From Trebouxia sp. TZW2008 (Eukaryota; Chlorophyta; Trebouxiophyceae; Trebouxiales; Trebouxiaceae), in assembly GCA_002118135.1 (NCBI GenBank), contig BDIU01000459.1:98247-162246 (forward strand): a stretch of 64,000 bases of DNA, in the 5' to 3' direction. Of the stretch, positions 1-11,200 are shown piece by piece. The translations under genes were made by a program, and so were the position numbers. Position 1 is the stretch's first letter, and every line of letters begins with the position of its first letter. A model generated the notes under the pieces. It saw only the letters and a program-made list of their open reading frames with translations. It was not told the origin of the DNA and did no database searches.

Positions 1-236
1 ACCAGGTTACCTTTTGCTGCGCATACAGCAGCAAATGTATGGACAAGAGTGCTCAGATAGTCAAAAGCACGAACAGCAGCACTCCTGTCACACGTTTAAT
101 GACTGCAGCCTTTCACGGCATGAATAGATCGAAAGCTGCGCAAAGTAGACTTTCTGTGACGTAGCTGTAGTTGGGTATACAGCTCAAGGGACTGCATTGA
201 GCATCAAACCATTGGCAAATTTACTATTCTTAACAA

Positions 237-560
237 GCTGAGCTGCTTTTCTGCAGTCGAAGGTGCAAGCTGACACATAAGCCTGCCACACAGCAACTTT
301 GAAGGCACACATCAGCATTCTTTTTCTAAACAGGCTGAGACGCTTGGCTGTGGTCACAGGTGCAAGCTGACATACAATCTGCATAGCAGAAGGTTGGTAC
401 AGATTTCGATTTTATTTTCACTAGGCTGAGATGCTTTCTTGTGGTCGCAAGTGCAACTTGATACACAATCTGCCACTCAGTGAAAGTGTGTTCAAAGATG
501 TTGAATTGTTTCTCAGTAGGCTGAAACGCATACCTGTGATTACAGGTCCAAGTTGATGCA
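237..560 (+). repeat. Tandem repeat, about 95 bp x 4, in an intron
   Basis: Four diverged copies start near 237, 334, 425 and 520. Each opens with a GCTGAGA-like motif followed by a TGTGGTCACAGGTGCAAG-like stretch and an ACAATCTGC-like stretch. The last copy runs into the acceptor of the coding exon that opens at about 577. This fits the window-wide pattern of introns filled with copies of splice-site-flanking DNA. Confidence 0.75.
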
Positions 561-576
561 CAGCCAGCAGCTCAGC

Positions 577-1811
577 ACAAGCCCCAGGGCTCTGCCAAAC
601 CAGCCCCATTCATCAACCCAGTTGGTGCCTCCAGCAACTACAGCAACCAAAATCTGACGCCTATTGACAAGACCTCCCCTCATGGACAGTTGGGCACAGT
701 GGCAGCTCCAAGCAGCAGCCAAACTGCGACACATGCAGTCAGTGACAGCAGCGTTGACTTGGCAAGGCCAGGTGATGCTGCTACTGCAGCAGATAAGCCT
801 GCAGCTGGGTCTAACACAAGTAAATTGGACAAACCTGGGTTGTCAGATCCTCAGGACAATCAGCTGCCAGGCTATCAGGCAAGGCTACTGGAACTTTGTC
901 AATTTAGCATCATAACAAGTATGCTTAGTGTGCTGTTGCATTGAGTTGTGATCTATTGTAATCATTGTTGTTATAATGAGGTCTCCAGGATCATCAGCTG
1001 TCAGCCTATCAGGTATGGCCACGCTGTTGATCCCTGTATTGTCATCAGCGTGCCTTGTTTTGCTGAACTGAGCTCGTATTGATCAGGCTCATCTTGCTGC
1101 AGCTACTGCTCAATGTCATGATTTGTGCATACGCACTGTTGCCTGTCACGAGGACCCTTTTGTACGTACAAAAAGCAAATCAAGTCAGCACACAACGCAA
1201 GCTCACACGCTGATTGGAGAACAACAACTCTGTATCCATTGATATCAGCGTCAATCCTGCCATGAGCAATGCTTGATGTACGATGAAATGATGTGCTGAA
1301 TTGCCATATTTCAAGCCATATTGATCACATTGACCCTAGTGTGTGTGCTGTGCCTCAAGGCTGCTTGTCTTTTGGCTAGGTAGAGGCTTTTGGCAGGACG
1401 CATGGCGAAAAGGCAGGTCCTCAAATGCAAAACAAGCCCAGGGCATGCCTCAAATATTGCTTGCATTGAATTAGGCCTGTGGTATTGTGCTTGAAGGCTC
1501 TTTATTGTTTTGGCTAGGCTGAGGCTTTGGGCAGGGCGCACGGTCAAAAGGCAGGCGCAAGAGACCAGAATAAGCCCAGGGATCATCTTGGGATTCCAGC
1601 AGAGCCAGGGCAGGGCAGTGCAAAAGGCCCTGCCGCAGGATCAGCAGAACGGCCAACTCATGCTGTTGGTGCAACTGACATCCCACATGGCAAAGCTGTG
1701 GAGCCATCATACAATCAAAACCCGCAGCCGACTGGCAAAGCAGATCCTTCTTTCAAGCAAGCGGCAGCAGCTTTTGCAACTTCTCCTACAGAAGCTGCAC
1801 AGCGCAAGTAG
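577..1811 (+). CDS. 3' end of an unrecognised low-complexity protein gene (5' part outside the window)
   Basis: Two plus-strand segments read as coding, about 577-885 and 1600-1811, the second ending in TAG at 1809-1811. Both are rich in Ala, Ser, Pro, Gln and Thr, and both open with the same short motif (QGSAK) followed by similar Asn/Gln/Pro-rich text, so one exon was probably duplicated from the other. The first exon seems to end at a GC donor (CAG|GCAAGG, about 885). A shorter copy of the same exon end with a normal GT donor lies at about 990-1016. No domain, signal peptide or membrane segment is visible, and I do not recognise the protein. The gene continues left of the window. Whether the two segments are spliced together is not proven. 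Confidence 0.4.
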
Positions 1812-3277
1812 AGTTGAATATCATGTGCATGTGTTGGAGTGCTTGGTCATCATGTACACTGTTGCCAATTTCTGCTTGTTGCATCACTTGACAATGGTTT
1901 GCCCAGTTCATGTGACCGTCCATGATAGTCAGACTGTTGTACCACAACATTGGTCATACATTGACTGGTAGCTATTTTATGTTAGCTGATCATGGTGGGT
2001 GTCTGCTGCGTTGCCCAATTTTGCGGGATTTGGGTGTTTGTATTGAACGACAGCCAACCAGGTCTCATTGCAACAGAAGCAGAGTCCTTGACGAATTCTG
2101 TGGGTTTCAATGCCGGAGCTGTCCTGCAATGTATGCTTGAGCGAAACTGAGCAGTTGTTAATTTGTTGTTGCAACTGTTTGCAAGGAGGCTTGACAACTG
2201 TCGGCGGCAAAAATTTGCCGCAGAAGGAATCGCCGTTCAGGTAGGCCGTTCAGGTAGGCCCCTGTTCGCGGCAAAATTTTTGCCGGTCAGGTAGGCAGAG
2301 GGAATCGCCGGTGGCAAAGCCAAAAAAAAAAGGAATTGTTAAAACCCATCGGATTGCTTCCGGGCCAGCGCACCTGGCGGAATGATGCACAGGGCGCCGT
2401 TCATCAAGCCGGCGCGTCCTTGACTTTCGACAAGATCGCAGCCGGCAGCTGTCGCGCTCAGGGCCGGAAGCTTAGCATCGTCTTCTGAGTTGAGGAGTTT
2501 ATCTATTTTAGAGAAAACAGACGGGTGTACGAACTATAGAACAGATCCCGTTCAAGTATAGTCGTGAGAATGGCATCAACAAGTGGCGATACTTGTACTG
2601 CCACTCGTCCACAAGATCTCGAGTATGGGCCCTCCCTTTGGCTTAGGGTTGGCAACTGGCCAGTAGGGTTTTGGCTGCCACTGCTGTCACGCCAATGGTC
2701 TGCGTGCACATCACAGTATATATGCAGATACATGCGAATTAAGATGCGCGGCAACCATGAGAGTGATGACAGCACCGGTGCACGTGTTACCACAACATGG
2801 GTTCATCTTGCATGCAGTCATGCCAGATGTGCATTTGCAACATGATACACAATTTGTAGGTCTCAGGGTCCCTTCTTGGGAGGATTGCTTCCCAACCTGT
2901 GACAGTCTCCTGCTGACAAGTCAAAGCCGTACTCTTCAACTAGATTACTTAGCTGCTAGACCGAGTCAGCTGCGCCTGTGACTATCTTTGATTCATTGCT
3001 GTTCCTTCTTGTTCTCTTTCCATGCCAGGTGCGCACTCAAATGCTCAGCTTTTAAGGGCGCAAAGTCAGGAAACGATCCCACGCTGTGGACAACAAGCAA
3101 CGGCAACAAGCCTGAGGGTCACGTCAGCGCTAAGCACCACTTCATTTGCAAATCTCCATTTATGCATGCATAGCTGATGCAATTTGCTCAAAGTCAATAT
3201 CAGCGCTAGCAAGTGTGGTTACAGCCAGAGCTAAGATCAGTGCGAGCGATAGAGGGGGAACGACTAGCTATAGCTTC
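1812..3277. other. Intergenic stretch with a GC-rich insert-like segment
   Basis: No convincing gene. The part at about 2200-2480 is richer in GC and CpG than its surroundings. It holds two near-identical palindromes (2205-2220 and 2269-2285), a 13-bp direct repeat (2233-2258) with a third diverged copy, and an A10 run near 2325. A short open frame starts with ATG at 2570 (MASTSGDTCTATRPQDLE...), but no splice structure supports it. The rest shows nothing I can name. The right end should hold the RACK1 3' untranslated region. Confidence 0.5.
2205..2285. repeat. Pair of 16-17 bp palindromes around a direct repeat
   Basis: CGGCAAAAATTTGCCG (2205-2220) and CGGCAAAATTTTTGCCG (2269-2285) are each self-complementary and nearly the same as each other. 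Between them lie two perfect tandem copies of CCGTTCAGGTAGG (2233-2245 and 2246-2258). A third, diverged copy follows the second palindrome. The arrangement could be a protein-binding cluster, a terminal fragment of a mobile element or a hairpin-forming site; the sequence does not decide. Confidence 0.6.
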
Positions 3278-6200
3278 TCAAATTGCACGGCCAATGCCCC
3301 ATACTCTGATGATACCATCAGTGAATCCACCATACAAGGTGCCGCCGTCAGCTGACCAGTTGACAGACACACAGTAATGCTGCATTGCCTTCCTGCCTAG
3401 CTGGTCCTGGGACAACCTAAGCTCATCCACAACTGACTTGCTCTCCAGATCCCAGATCTGCACGCAGCACATAAAATGTGAGCCAAGATGCCCAATGCTG
3501 CTGGTTTTTGGACAAAGGTAGTTCTGCACCACGGAACAACCACAGCAAATACCCAGCTGAGCAATGCAGTGACAGCTGTATACACTGCACAGCTGCACGG
3601 AGCTGTTGCTTGGACGAGACATAGCATGAAGGTATGCCACAAGCGTCAACAGATGTGTCGCAGATCGTGGGAATGAGGAGGAATGAGGAGGAATTGCAGC
3701 AGGTTTGCAAGGGTTGACATCAAGACAAACTGTGAGGTGCTTAGTTGGCTGCCTGCCATTCCGCATCACAAAGTCTGATATGATCTGAAGACTTGCAAAA
3801 TACATGCTGCAACATGCCTTCATATTTCAACTCAATGCTTATGTGTCCTCTTCTAACAAGGGATACAGGCAGGTGCATGCCGGCAAGCTCAACAACAGAC
3901 CACAGAACACAACGACGGGCAGCAGAACAGACTGCAGCACAACAACCAGCAGGAGAATTTTGAATGCATTGCAACAGAAGGCAGCCAATGCTTACTCTGA
4001 TGCAGGCCTGCGTGGCGGCACACAGCCAGTATCTGTTGGGTGAGAAGCACAGGGCGTTGATGACATCACCAGCGTCCAGACTGTACAACCTCTTGCCCTC
4101 TGCCAAGTCCCACAGCATGGCAACACCGTCCTGCAATCACAGAGTTGCCATGATATGCAAGCTGCAACAGTCTTAATTTATGCAGTTTGCACAAACCACA
4201 CATGCACATACCCATGTGTATGCAAGCACAGTACAGAGGATGCCTGAGGCAGTGAGCTTGAGTACGAGCCAACTTGCACACAAAAGCACTCATGATATGC
4301 TCTGCAGCAGATCATACCGACACGCATTCAACACAGACATCAGAAAACTTGTACTAGATGTTCTGTAATGCAACAGCAAGGTATAGGTTACGAGCTGACC
4401 TAACCATTAGCTGCACACACTGCTTCTTGCAGCAGAACATGGCAACGTACACTCATCACAGGCATATCAGAAGACATAAAGATGCTGTATTGCAAAGGCA
4501 TGATTAAGACAAAGAGCTGACCTTGCCACCAGATGCACACAGGGAGCCATCTGGAGAAACAGTGACTGTGTTGATGTAGCCTGTGTGGCCAATTAGGTTG
4601 CTCCTCAGCTTGCAGTTTGTCAGGTTCCACACCTGCACACCAGAAACCGTGTGTTCAGACACGCAGCTCAGACAGTTGTCATGTCCCTTTTGCAGCCTCA
4701 ATTCCTCTGCAGCTTTTGAGGCATGTACATAGAAAGTCGGCTTTGTTGATGTCATGGTGAGGTCACAGCAGCTGTAATTGGTGCAAATTTTAGCTATTGT
4801 AGTCACTAACACAGCAGTGATGCCAGAGCGCACTTCTTGCATGAGAGTAGCAATTGCAACAATGGCAGCCAAAATGCACACAGGTGGCAGCTGCATCAGA
4901 GCCTACATGTGGCCTCAGATGACTAACTGACGCATGGGAATGCAGTATCAGCATGTGATTGAGGCAGGTGTAAACAGTTGCCATGCGCATCTGTGTTCAT
5001 ATGCCTAGCAGGTCATGGAGACGGTACAAATGAACCCCTTGTCGTGGTAAACGAGAACCATCATGCACGTTCCGCACTGGCAGTCACCTTGGCAAGCTTG
5101 TCACAGCCGGCAGAAACCATGACGAATGCTGAGCCAACAGAGACTGGAATGAATGCTTAGTGAACATGACAACATCTGCAGCATTACATGATGGGAACTT
5201 GCAGCATTTACGGATGAAACTTGCAGCATTGAGGGACAGAAGCTACCTTGACAAGCTTGTCCCAGCCAGGAGAGACTATGATAGATGCTAAAATAGAATG
5301 ATAGCGTTTGCAGCATTGCACGATGGAACTTGCAGCAGTGAAGGGTATCATATGCCGCATTGAGTGGTAGCAATTCTTGTCCCAGCCATCACAAACTGCA
5401 ATGATTGCTAGCATGAAACGGCAAGCTGGATGAACAAACATTTCCATCACTGGCAATTACCTTGACAAGCTTGTCCCAGCCAGCAGAGACTATGATGGGG
5501 TTGGTGGTGACTGGGCTGAATCTGACACAGGACACCCACTCACTGTGGCCATCTGGCTCTCCAATAGTGAATTTGCACTCGCCCAATGTGTTCCACAGCT
5601 TGATGCTTCTGTCGCGGGAGCCAGACACAATCTGCAGCAAACACGCAAATCACAATTGCTATGCGCAATGAATGTGCAATTGCCATGCACTTTCTTGCTT
5701 TTGGAGACTCCCCAATGTACTTCATAGCTTGGTCTAACAAAGCGCCTGGAGACAATCTGCAGCATACATCTCCCTATGCAAATTGTGCTGTATCTGCTGT
5801 GATGAACTTGCGATCGCCCAGTGTGTTGCAGATGATGACAAAGCTGTCGGTCATTGCCAGACAACATCGTAACAACAAGCAAAAACAAGATTTGTAAGTG
5901 ACGCATTCTGGCATGGGGGCTGAGTATGTATGGCTTCCGGGCTGCCTCTTTAGACAGAGCCTCCTGTTATGACGCCTGACGGCGCAAATTGTTCCTTGTT
6001 TTTCTGTTTCTGGCCCAGGTCCCATCTTGCCTGACCACCTTGTTTTCTGCACACGTGTGCCTCTCATGCAAGCTCACTATCAAGCATGTCCATAGTGATG
6101 GTAATGATGATGTCTTGATATGAGCGCTTGCTGGGGAGTTAAAGAGAGTCAACACTGTTGCGCTGAGCCAAAGAAAGCAAGGAAGGAAGAACAGTCCCTT

Positions 6201-7808
6201 GTCAGTGCCAAGGACAAGAAAATGTGATGCAAAGGTATGAGCTGAATCTTAGAATTCTCAGCAAAGCCAGGACGGCTCTGCCGAAGTCAAAGGTGCAGCT
6301 CACATCTTCAGAACAGCACTCTCTTTGCTCTCAGCAACTGGTGAGCAAGGTCAACCCGCTACGTAAGACACTTTTATCTGAGATGCATGTTCCAGGCAGA
6401 TCAGCAGGCACAATCGGCTGCACAAGGCACATGGGTATGAGTCGCATCTTGCCAGCAGATCAGCAGACACAACCATCTACACAGGACACATTGATCTGAG
6501 ATGCATTTTGCCAGCAGATCAAAGGGCACAATCAGCTAGATTGACTGAAGGGTCATGTTGCAAGCAGATATAAATGTGGGCGTGATGTTGCACACAAAAA
6601 CTGAATGATTTGACGGTGTGCCCTGTCAAGGTGTTGCACTTATCAATGCTGCCTAGTTGTGCTTGCAGACTGTGTTGCTGGAATGATGCAGCTGAGGCTG
6701 CTTCCTGCCAGGATCAACTGAACTGTAAGCTATGGATTGAAACAGAGCGTACCACAGATCATCCAGCAGACAGCAGCTTGTTTAGTTTGCAGTCAAATCA
6801 AGCCGACAATACTGCATAGCATCACAGATGACCTGTGAAGCTAATCAAGCAGCTTGAACACTCAGTGCAAATGCCATGCTTGCTAACAGAAAGCTTTGAC
6901 ACATGTACTACCTATGTCCTTGTATACATTTAGGTGCATCTGTGTGTGATGATGCACCTCAATGTACAGCTGCCAAGCCTCTCACACACAGCCTCTGCAC
7001 AAAGCCACAACTACCCCATGTATCACGCCAGAGGCACTGTTGCAATGAGCAGGGTGTCACGTGAAGAGGCTGTGTCCATGAGGCACTGCTGCACAATACC
7101 CGCAGCCTGTACCAGCACTGCAACTGGCCTGCCTACTTCTAGTCTACCATCTGTACATCCATCTTGCCCTTCAGAGGATTGAGATGAGGGTGCAGACCTG
7201 TCTGTTGTCCACAGAGAAAGCAACGCTGAGCACATCCTTGCTGTGTCCAATGAAGCGTCTGGTGGTGTTTCCTGAGTTTAGGTCCCACAGCCGGAGTGTG
7301 CCGTCCCATGACCCTGTACAGCACCACTGCTGTGAGCATTATCATCGACTGCTGACTGTCAATAGCTTGCTCTGTGTGCGCAAACTGTCTGCTGCATTGC
7401 CTGCAAGGGATTCTGACTGCTGACTGATCCCCATACCTGAAAGAGCGAACTGTCCATCTGAGGAAATGACTACGTCCTGAACAAAGTGGGAGTGCCCCTT
7501 CAATGCGCGCTTGGCGTGACCGTATGTGCCTTCCTCATGGGTCAGAGTCCAGACAATGATGCTCTTGTCCCTGAGCAGTAACAGTTGAAGCTAAAGTTTG
7601 CTTGTCAGCTTGCTGAAGCTTGTTTTGATACATCTTGCGGCGGCCCCTGGCCTCAAATATCTGAAGGGCTGTGCAGGTTCAGCTGACATTTGTTCTACCT
7701 GGATGCTGACAATACAGTGTCGGAGTTGGGGTCCAAAGGAGTGGCAATCGAGGTGACCCAGCCGGAGTGACCCTCCAAAGTCCCTCTGAGTGATAGCTGT
7801 TCCGCCAT
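3278..7808 (-). CDS. RACK1: RACK1 / Chlamydomonas CBLP-type seven-WD40 scaffold of the 40S ribosome
   Basis: RACK1 sits on the head of the small ribosomal subunit and links signalling proteins, such as protein kinase C, to translation. Seven exons read in phase on the minus strand: 7699-7808, 7437-7570, 7198-7313, 5461-5631, 4522-4632, 3996-4130 and 3278-3457. They sum to 957 nt, or 318 residues plus TGA, the usual algal RACK1 length. The seven WD blades are visible, for example [59 protein letters not shown] and [20 protein letters not shown], with the family's GH and WD signatures. The start is ATG at 7808 ([14 protein letters not shown]), matching the family N-terminus. All introns are GT-AG. 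The introns around exon 4 carry decayed copies of that exon's ends. The gene diverges from the large plus-strand gene beginning near 8.25 kb. Confidence 0.97.
5082..5500 (-). repeat. Donor-side copies of RACK1 exon 4
   Basis: The real exon end and donor lie at 5455-5500 (coding GWDKLVK then GTAATT). Decayed copies of the same exon end plus intron start lie near 5370-5410, 5245-5290 and 5082-5130, all inside the following intron. They retain the CAAGCTTGTCCCAGCC core on the plus strand. No copy is likely to be used because none is attached to the rest of the exon. Confidence 0.8.
5690..5860 (-). repeat. Acceptor-side copies of RACK1 exon 4
   Basis: Two decayed copies of the acceptor and first half of exon 4 lie upstream of the real exon (5461-5631): one at about 5690-5765, one at about 5798-5860. 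In the second, the peptide CNTLGDRKF still mirrors the real WNTLGECKF. Together with the donor-side ladder, exon 4 is flanked by copies of its own two edges. Confidence 0.75.
6377..6580. repeat. Tandem repeat, about 59 bp x 3-4, in RACK1 intron 3
   Basis: Copies begin near 6377, 6436, 6495 and, weakly, 6550, each carrying a GCAGATCAGCAG-like core. They sit in the 1.57-kb intron between exons 3 and 4. No coding content is apparent. Confidence 0.7.
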
Positions 7809-8249
7809 ACTGACCAATCAGCGCTGTACAGGCGCTGTCTGGCTCGTCGATTTCGCTCTAGCACCAAAAAGGGTCGGCGGCTTGTACGCAGAGGGCTTGA
7901 TAGCAAGACTGAATTTTTCTGAAAGTCATAGTCCCCGGGACTTTTTGAGCTTGTTTAGAGTTCAAGTCAGTTGCATGCATTAACAGCCGTTGCACGCAGC
8001 GCAGACTCGCTTGGAGAAGCCTCACTGCTGTGATGTCAATCTGTGCCGCTGAAGCGGGGTTATAGCACGGTACTGTGATACTCGTGCGTTGGCTGGTCGC
8101 TATGTAGCACCCTTCGATGGCTTTTTAGATGGACTTTAGGGGTAAGACAGTTGAGAGATCTTTTCTGCAAGAAATGCTGTTTCAGTTCCAATGCTACAAC
8201 TTGAAGCTGTGGATTGCCAAAGCTGTGTTGCTTGTCTGGACCGCAGCAA
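7809..8249. promoter_or_regulatory. Divergent promoter region of RACK1 and the giant plus-strand gene
   Basis: About 0.3-0.4 kb separates the RACK1 start codon (7808) from the first exon-like sequence on the plus strand, so both promoters and 5' leaders must lie here. The interval contains CpG-bearing DNA unlike the flanking introns. ATG at 8129 could start the plus-strand gene, with a possible donor (GGG|GTAAGA) at about 8142. I see no clear TATA box. Confidence 0.5.
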
Positions 8250-11200
8250 TCTCTCGACAAAGTCCAAGGCCTAGCTGTCAAGTTGATTGCAGGCACCTAC
8301 ACCCCACTCCACGCATTTCGAGAAGCTTACGCTAAAGCACGAGCCATCGGTGTTGGCTTGCATTCAGACAGCAGCTCGTCAGGCAGCGACGACGAGGCTT
8401 ATATGCCCTCGCCAAGAACTGGTGAGGGCTTTCATTTCAGTGCTTCTATACACTGCCCCTACAGGGAGCAACTCACAGCAGCTGTGTGAATGCAGGGGCT
8501 AGACGTGTAGCCAAAGTAGAAATGGTATGTTCTCTTGTACTGCTGCTGCTGGTTGTGACCTGCCTTGTGTATTGCTGCTATGTGTCATACTGCCACATGC
8601 CTCTGTCGTTGTCTTTGCTTGCACTTAAGAAGTACACACTGGTCCAGTCTTAACCCCAATGTTCACTGCCGTGGTCAGAAGGCAAGGCTGCCTTGATTGG
8701 GACTGCACATCCCATGACTTTGCATAGGCATGTCAGTAAAACAGGTCGACAGATGGGTGTACAGAGCTGCCATGAGTGGGACTGCAATCATCTTGTCTAT
8801 GTACAGGCATCGGAGCAAAGATTCAGAAAGATCGACAAGAGTCAGATGTCATGTAACTGCATAAGCATGATGTATGTGCACAGGTATCTGAGCAGAGACT
8901 TGAAAAGATGGACAAAGCCCAGGAGGTTCAAGGCCTGAGTTCTGGGGGGTCACCAAGGGGTACCCTGGGCCCCCGGGCCCCCTCAGCAACAGGCAGGAAA
9001 AGCTCAGTGTCGCGCGTCACAGCTTTTACACCCAATACCTTTGTGCCTGTCAGGCAGTCTGCAGCCAGCAGGTGAGCTACAATGATAGCAGCTTCATTCA
9101 CCAATTCTGTATGCCCCTAGCAGGGTCATCAAACCTCACTAGCAAGCATGTGTTTGATGGCGATGATGACAATGCTGGGGTTAATGACAGTGGTGGCGGG
9201 CATCTGGATTGTGCTGTGCTGTGTGATCTGCAAGTTGCAGTGCACTGCGTGCAAGGTTTGCTGATGCTGTCTGTTGAACGTCGCTTGTGACTTCACTGCA
9301 GCTTACTGGCAAGAGGCAGCATGCTGACTGTCACATCAGCAGGTGCTACAGGCATGAGTAAATCAGCTTGAACAATCATTGTGACAAACTTGCATGTGCG
9401 CAATAATGAACTCTAGCACAGTTGTAAGCCCAGGCTGTAATGACAGGTTGAAGCGTTCAGTGCATGTTGTTCGTATTATGACGACAGATTGTTGATGAGG
9501 AACTGCAGAGGGTTGCAACAGATACTGAGGCACAGCGCATGTAGTCTTGTCATATGGGAGACTGACACATCTTCAATGCGCAGGCTGGTGAACACAGAAG
9601 ATCAAGAGCACACACAAGTGGCTCCCAAAATTGGTCAAATTGCACGGTCGCAGCTTAGACCATCACAGACGCATGCAACAGCTGATAGCCTTGCTGAGGA
9701 TATCAGTGTTAAACCAGGTGAGCCAGCAAAGCAATTGCCATTCAGCCTCAGTGCATTGGGGAAAACCAGCTGCAATGAGCATTTTAGTAAATATTGCATC
9801 ATCAACTTCTGCCACAAAGTCAGGATTTCAAGAGTTCATGCTTCGTGCATCATCATTGACGTTGCTGATTGCAATTCTCAGAGCACAGTTGCATCGCATT
9901 GCAGTTTGCACATCGCCAGTTTGCAAGTAAACAGCACTACCCTGGCTGCAACCGGTGGCATACAGCCTTTACTGATCATCGCTAGGTCCCTGCCAAAATC
10001 GGCAGCTTTTGTTCAGCCAGTGTGGCACGGCTTGCACGAGCTGAAACAGCCTGAGGCCCGAGCGTCACCCAAGGGCAGCATCAAAGTTTGTTCTGCCTTC
10101 ACAGGGCTGGGCGTTAGCAAGCCTTTCGCAAGCAGTGCATCAGCTTCCTCAGCCAGTGGCAGACAACGTGCTCATGGTGCAGCACCCTTGTCCCCATCTC
10201 AGGTGATCACTGCTCTACAGTGAACTCAGTGACACTCCAGAGAATCAGTGCTTGCAACTAGCATGCCTTGGCTTTTGCTGGCAGCATGAGATGTCTACCC
10301 ACAGCAGGAGCTAGCATGCACATGTGCAAATGCATGGAGCTGTTCTGTAGGTCTTTGTTGCCTCTCACATGCCACTTGCAAGGAGTACGATTTGCACTGA
10401 GCATGTTGCTGGTGATCTGCGACCTGCAGCATGCCTTGACCCAGTTCTGAACAGCAGCAGATGACATGGTGCATGCTGGCAAACAATCACTCAAACGAAG
10501 GCTCCACAACAAACATTTGGGCTGCTGCAGGGGCCTAATTCTCAAGGGACGGCAGACCATGCAGGGCTGGCTGGTCCTTCACAGGTGGGAAGCAGCACCC
10601 CTGCAGTGCCTTTCAGGCCCGCAAAGGTGCCTTTCAGGCAAGCAGCAGCGCCTTTCAAGGCTCCTGCAGAGCCTTTCAGGCCTGCTGCTCTGGCCTCTGA
10701 GCCTGCAGAGGGGAGTGCAACAGCAGGACCACAGTCAGCAGCAGTCCCCTTGAAGTCTGGTGCAGTGCCTTTCAGGCCTGCTGTTGTGGTCTCTGGGCCC
10801 ACAGAGGCCTCTTCAACAGCAACTTCACAGTCAGCAGCAGTCCCCTCTAAGGCTGCTGCAGTGCCTTTTTTGCCTGCTGCTGTGGCCTCTGGGGCTACAG
10901 AAGGGAGTGCAATAGCAGCAACACAGTCAGCAGCAATCCCTTTTAAGGCTTCTGTAGTGCCCTTCACGCCTGCTGCTGTGGCCTCTGAGCCTGCAGAGGG
11001 GAGTGCAACAGCAGGACCACAGTCAGCAGCAGTCCCCTTGAAGTCTGGTGCAGTGCCTTTCAGGCCTGCTGTTGTGGTCTCTGGGCCCACAGAGGCCTCT
11101 TCAACAGCAACATCACAGTCAGCAGCAGTCCCCTCTAAGGCTGCTGCAGTGCCTTTCGGGCCTGCTGCTGTGGCCTCTAAGCCTACAGAGGAGATCTCAG

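Noticed and set aside
9489..10223. Single 244-codon plus-strand frame
   Set aside because: It spans two real exons (9584-9717 and 10021-10202) and the intron between them, which happens to lack stops. Splice sites and the change to coding-like text mark the true limits.
10542..11090. Long minus-strand frame (182 codons) across the giant gene's repeats
   Set aside because: It is the complement of the Ala/Pro-rich repeat; GCA/GCT-type codons keep the opposite strand open. The plus-strand exon has matching splice phases.
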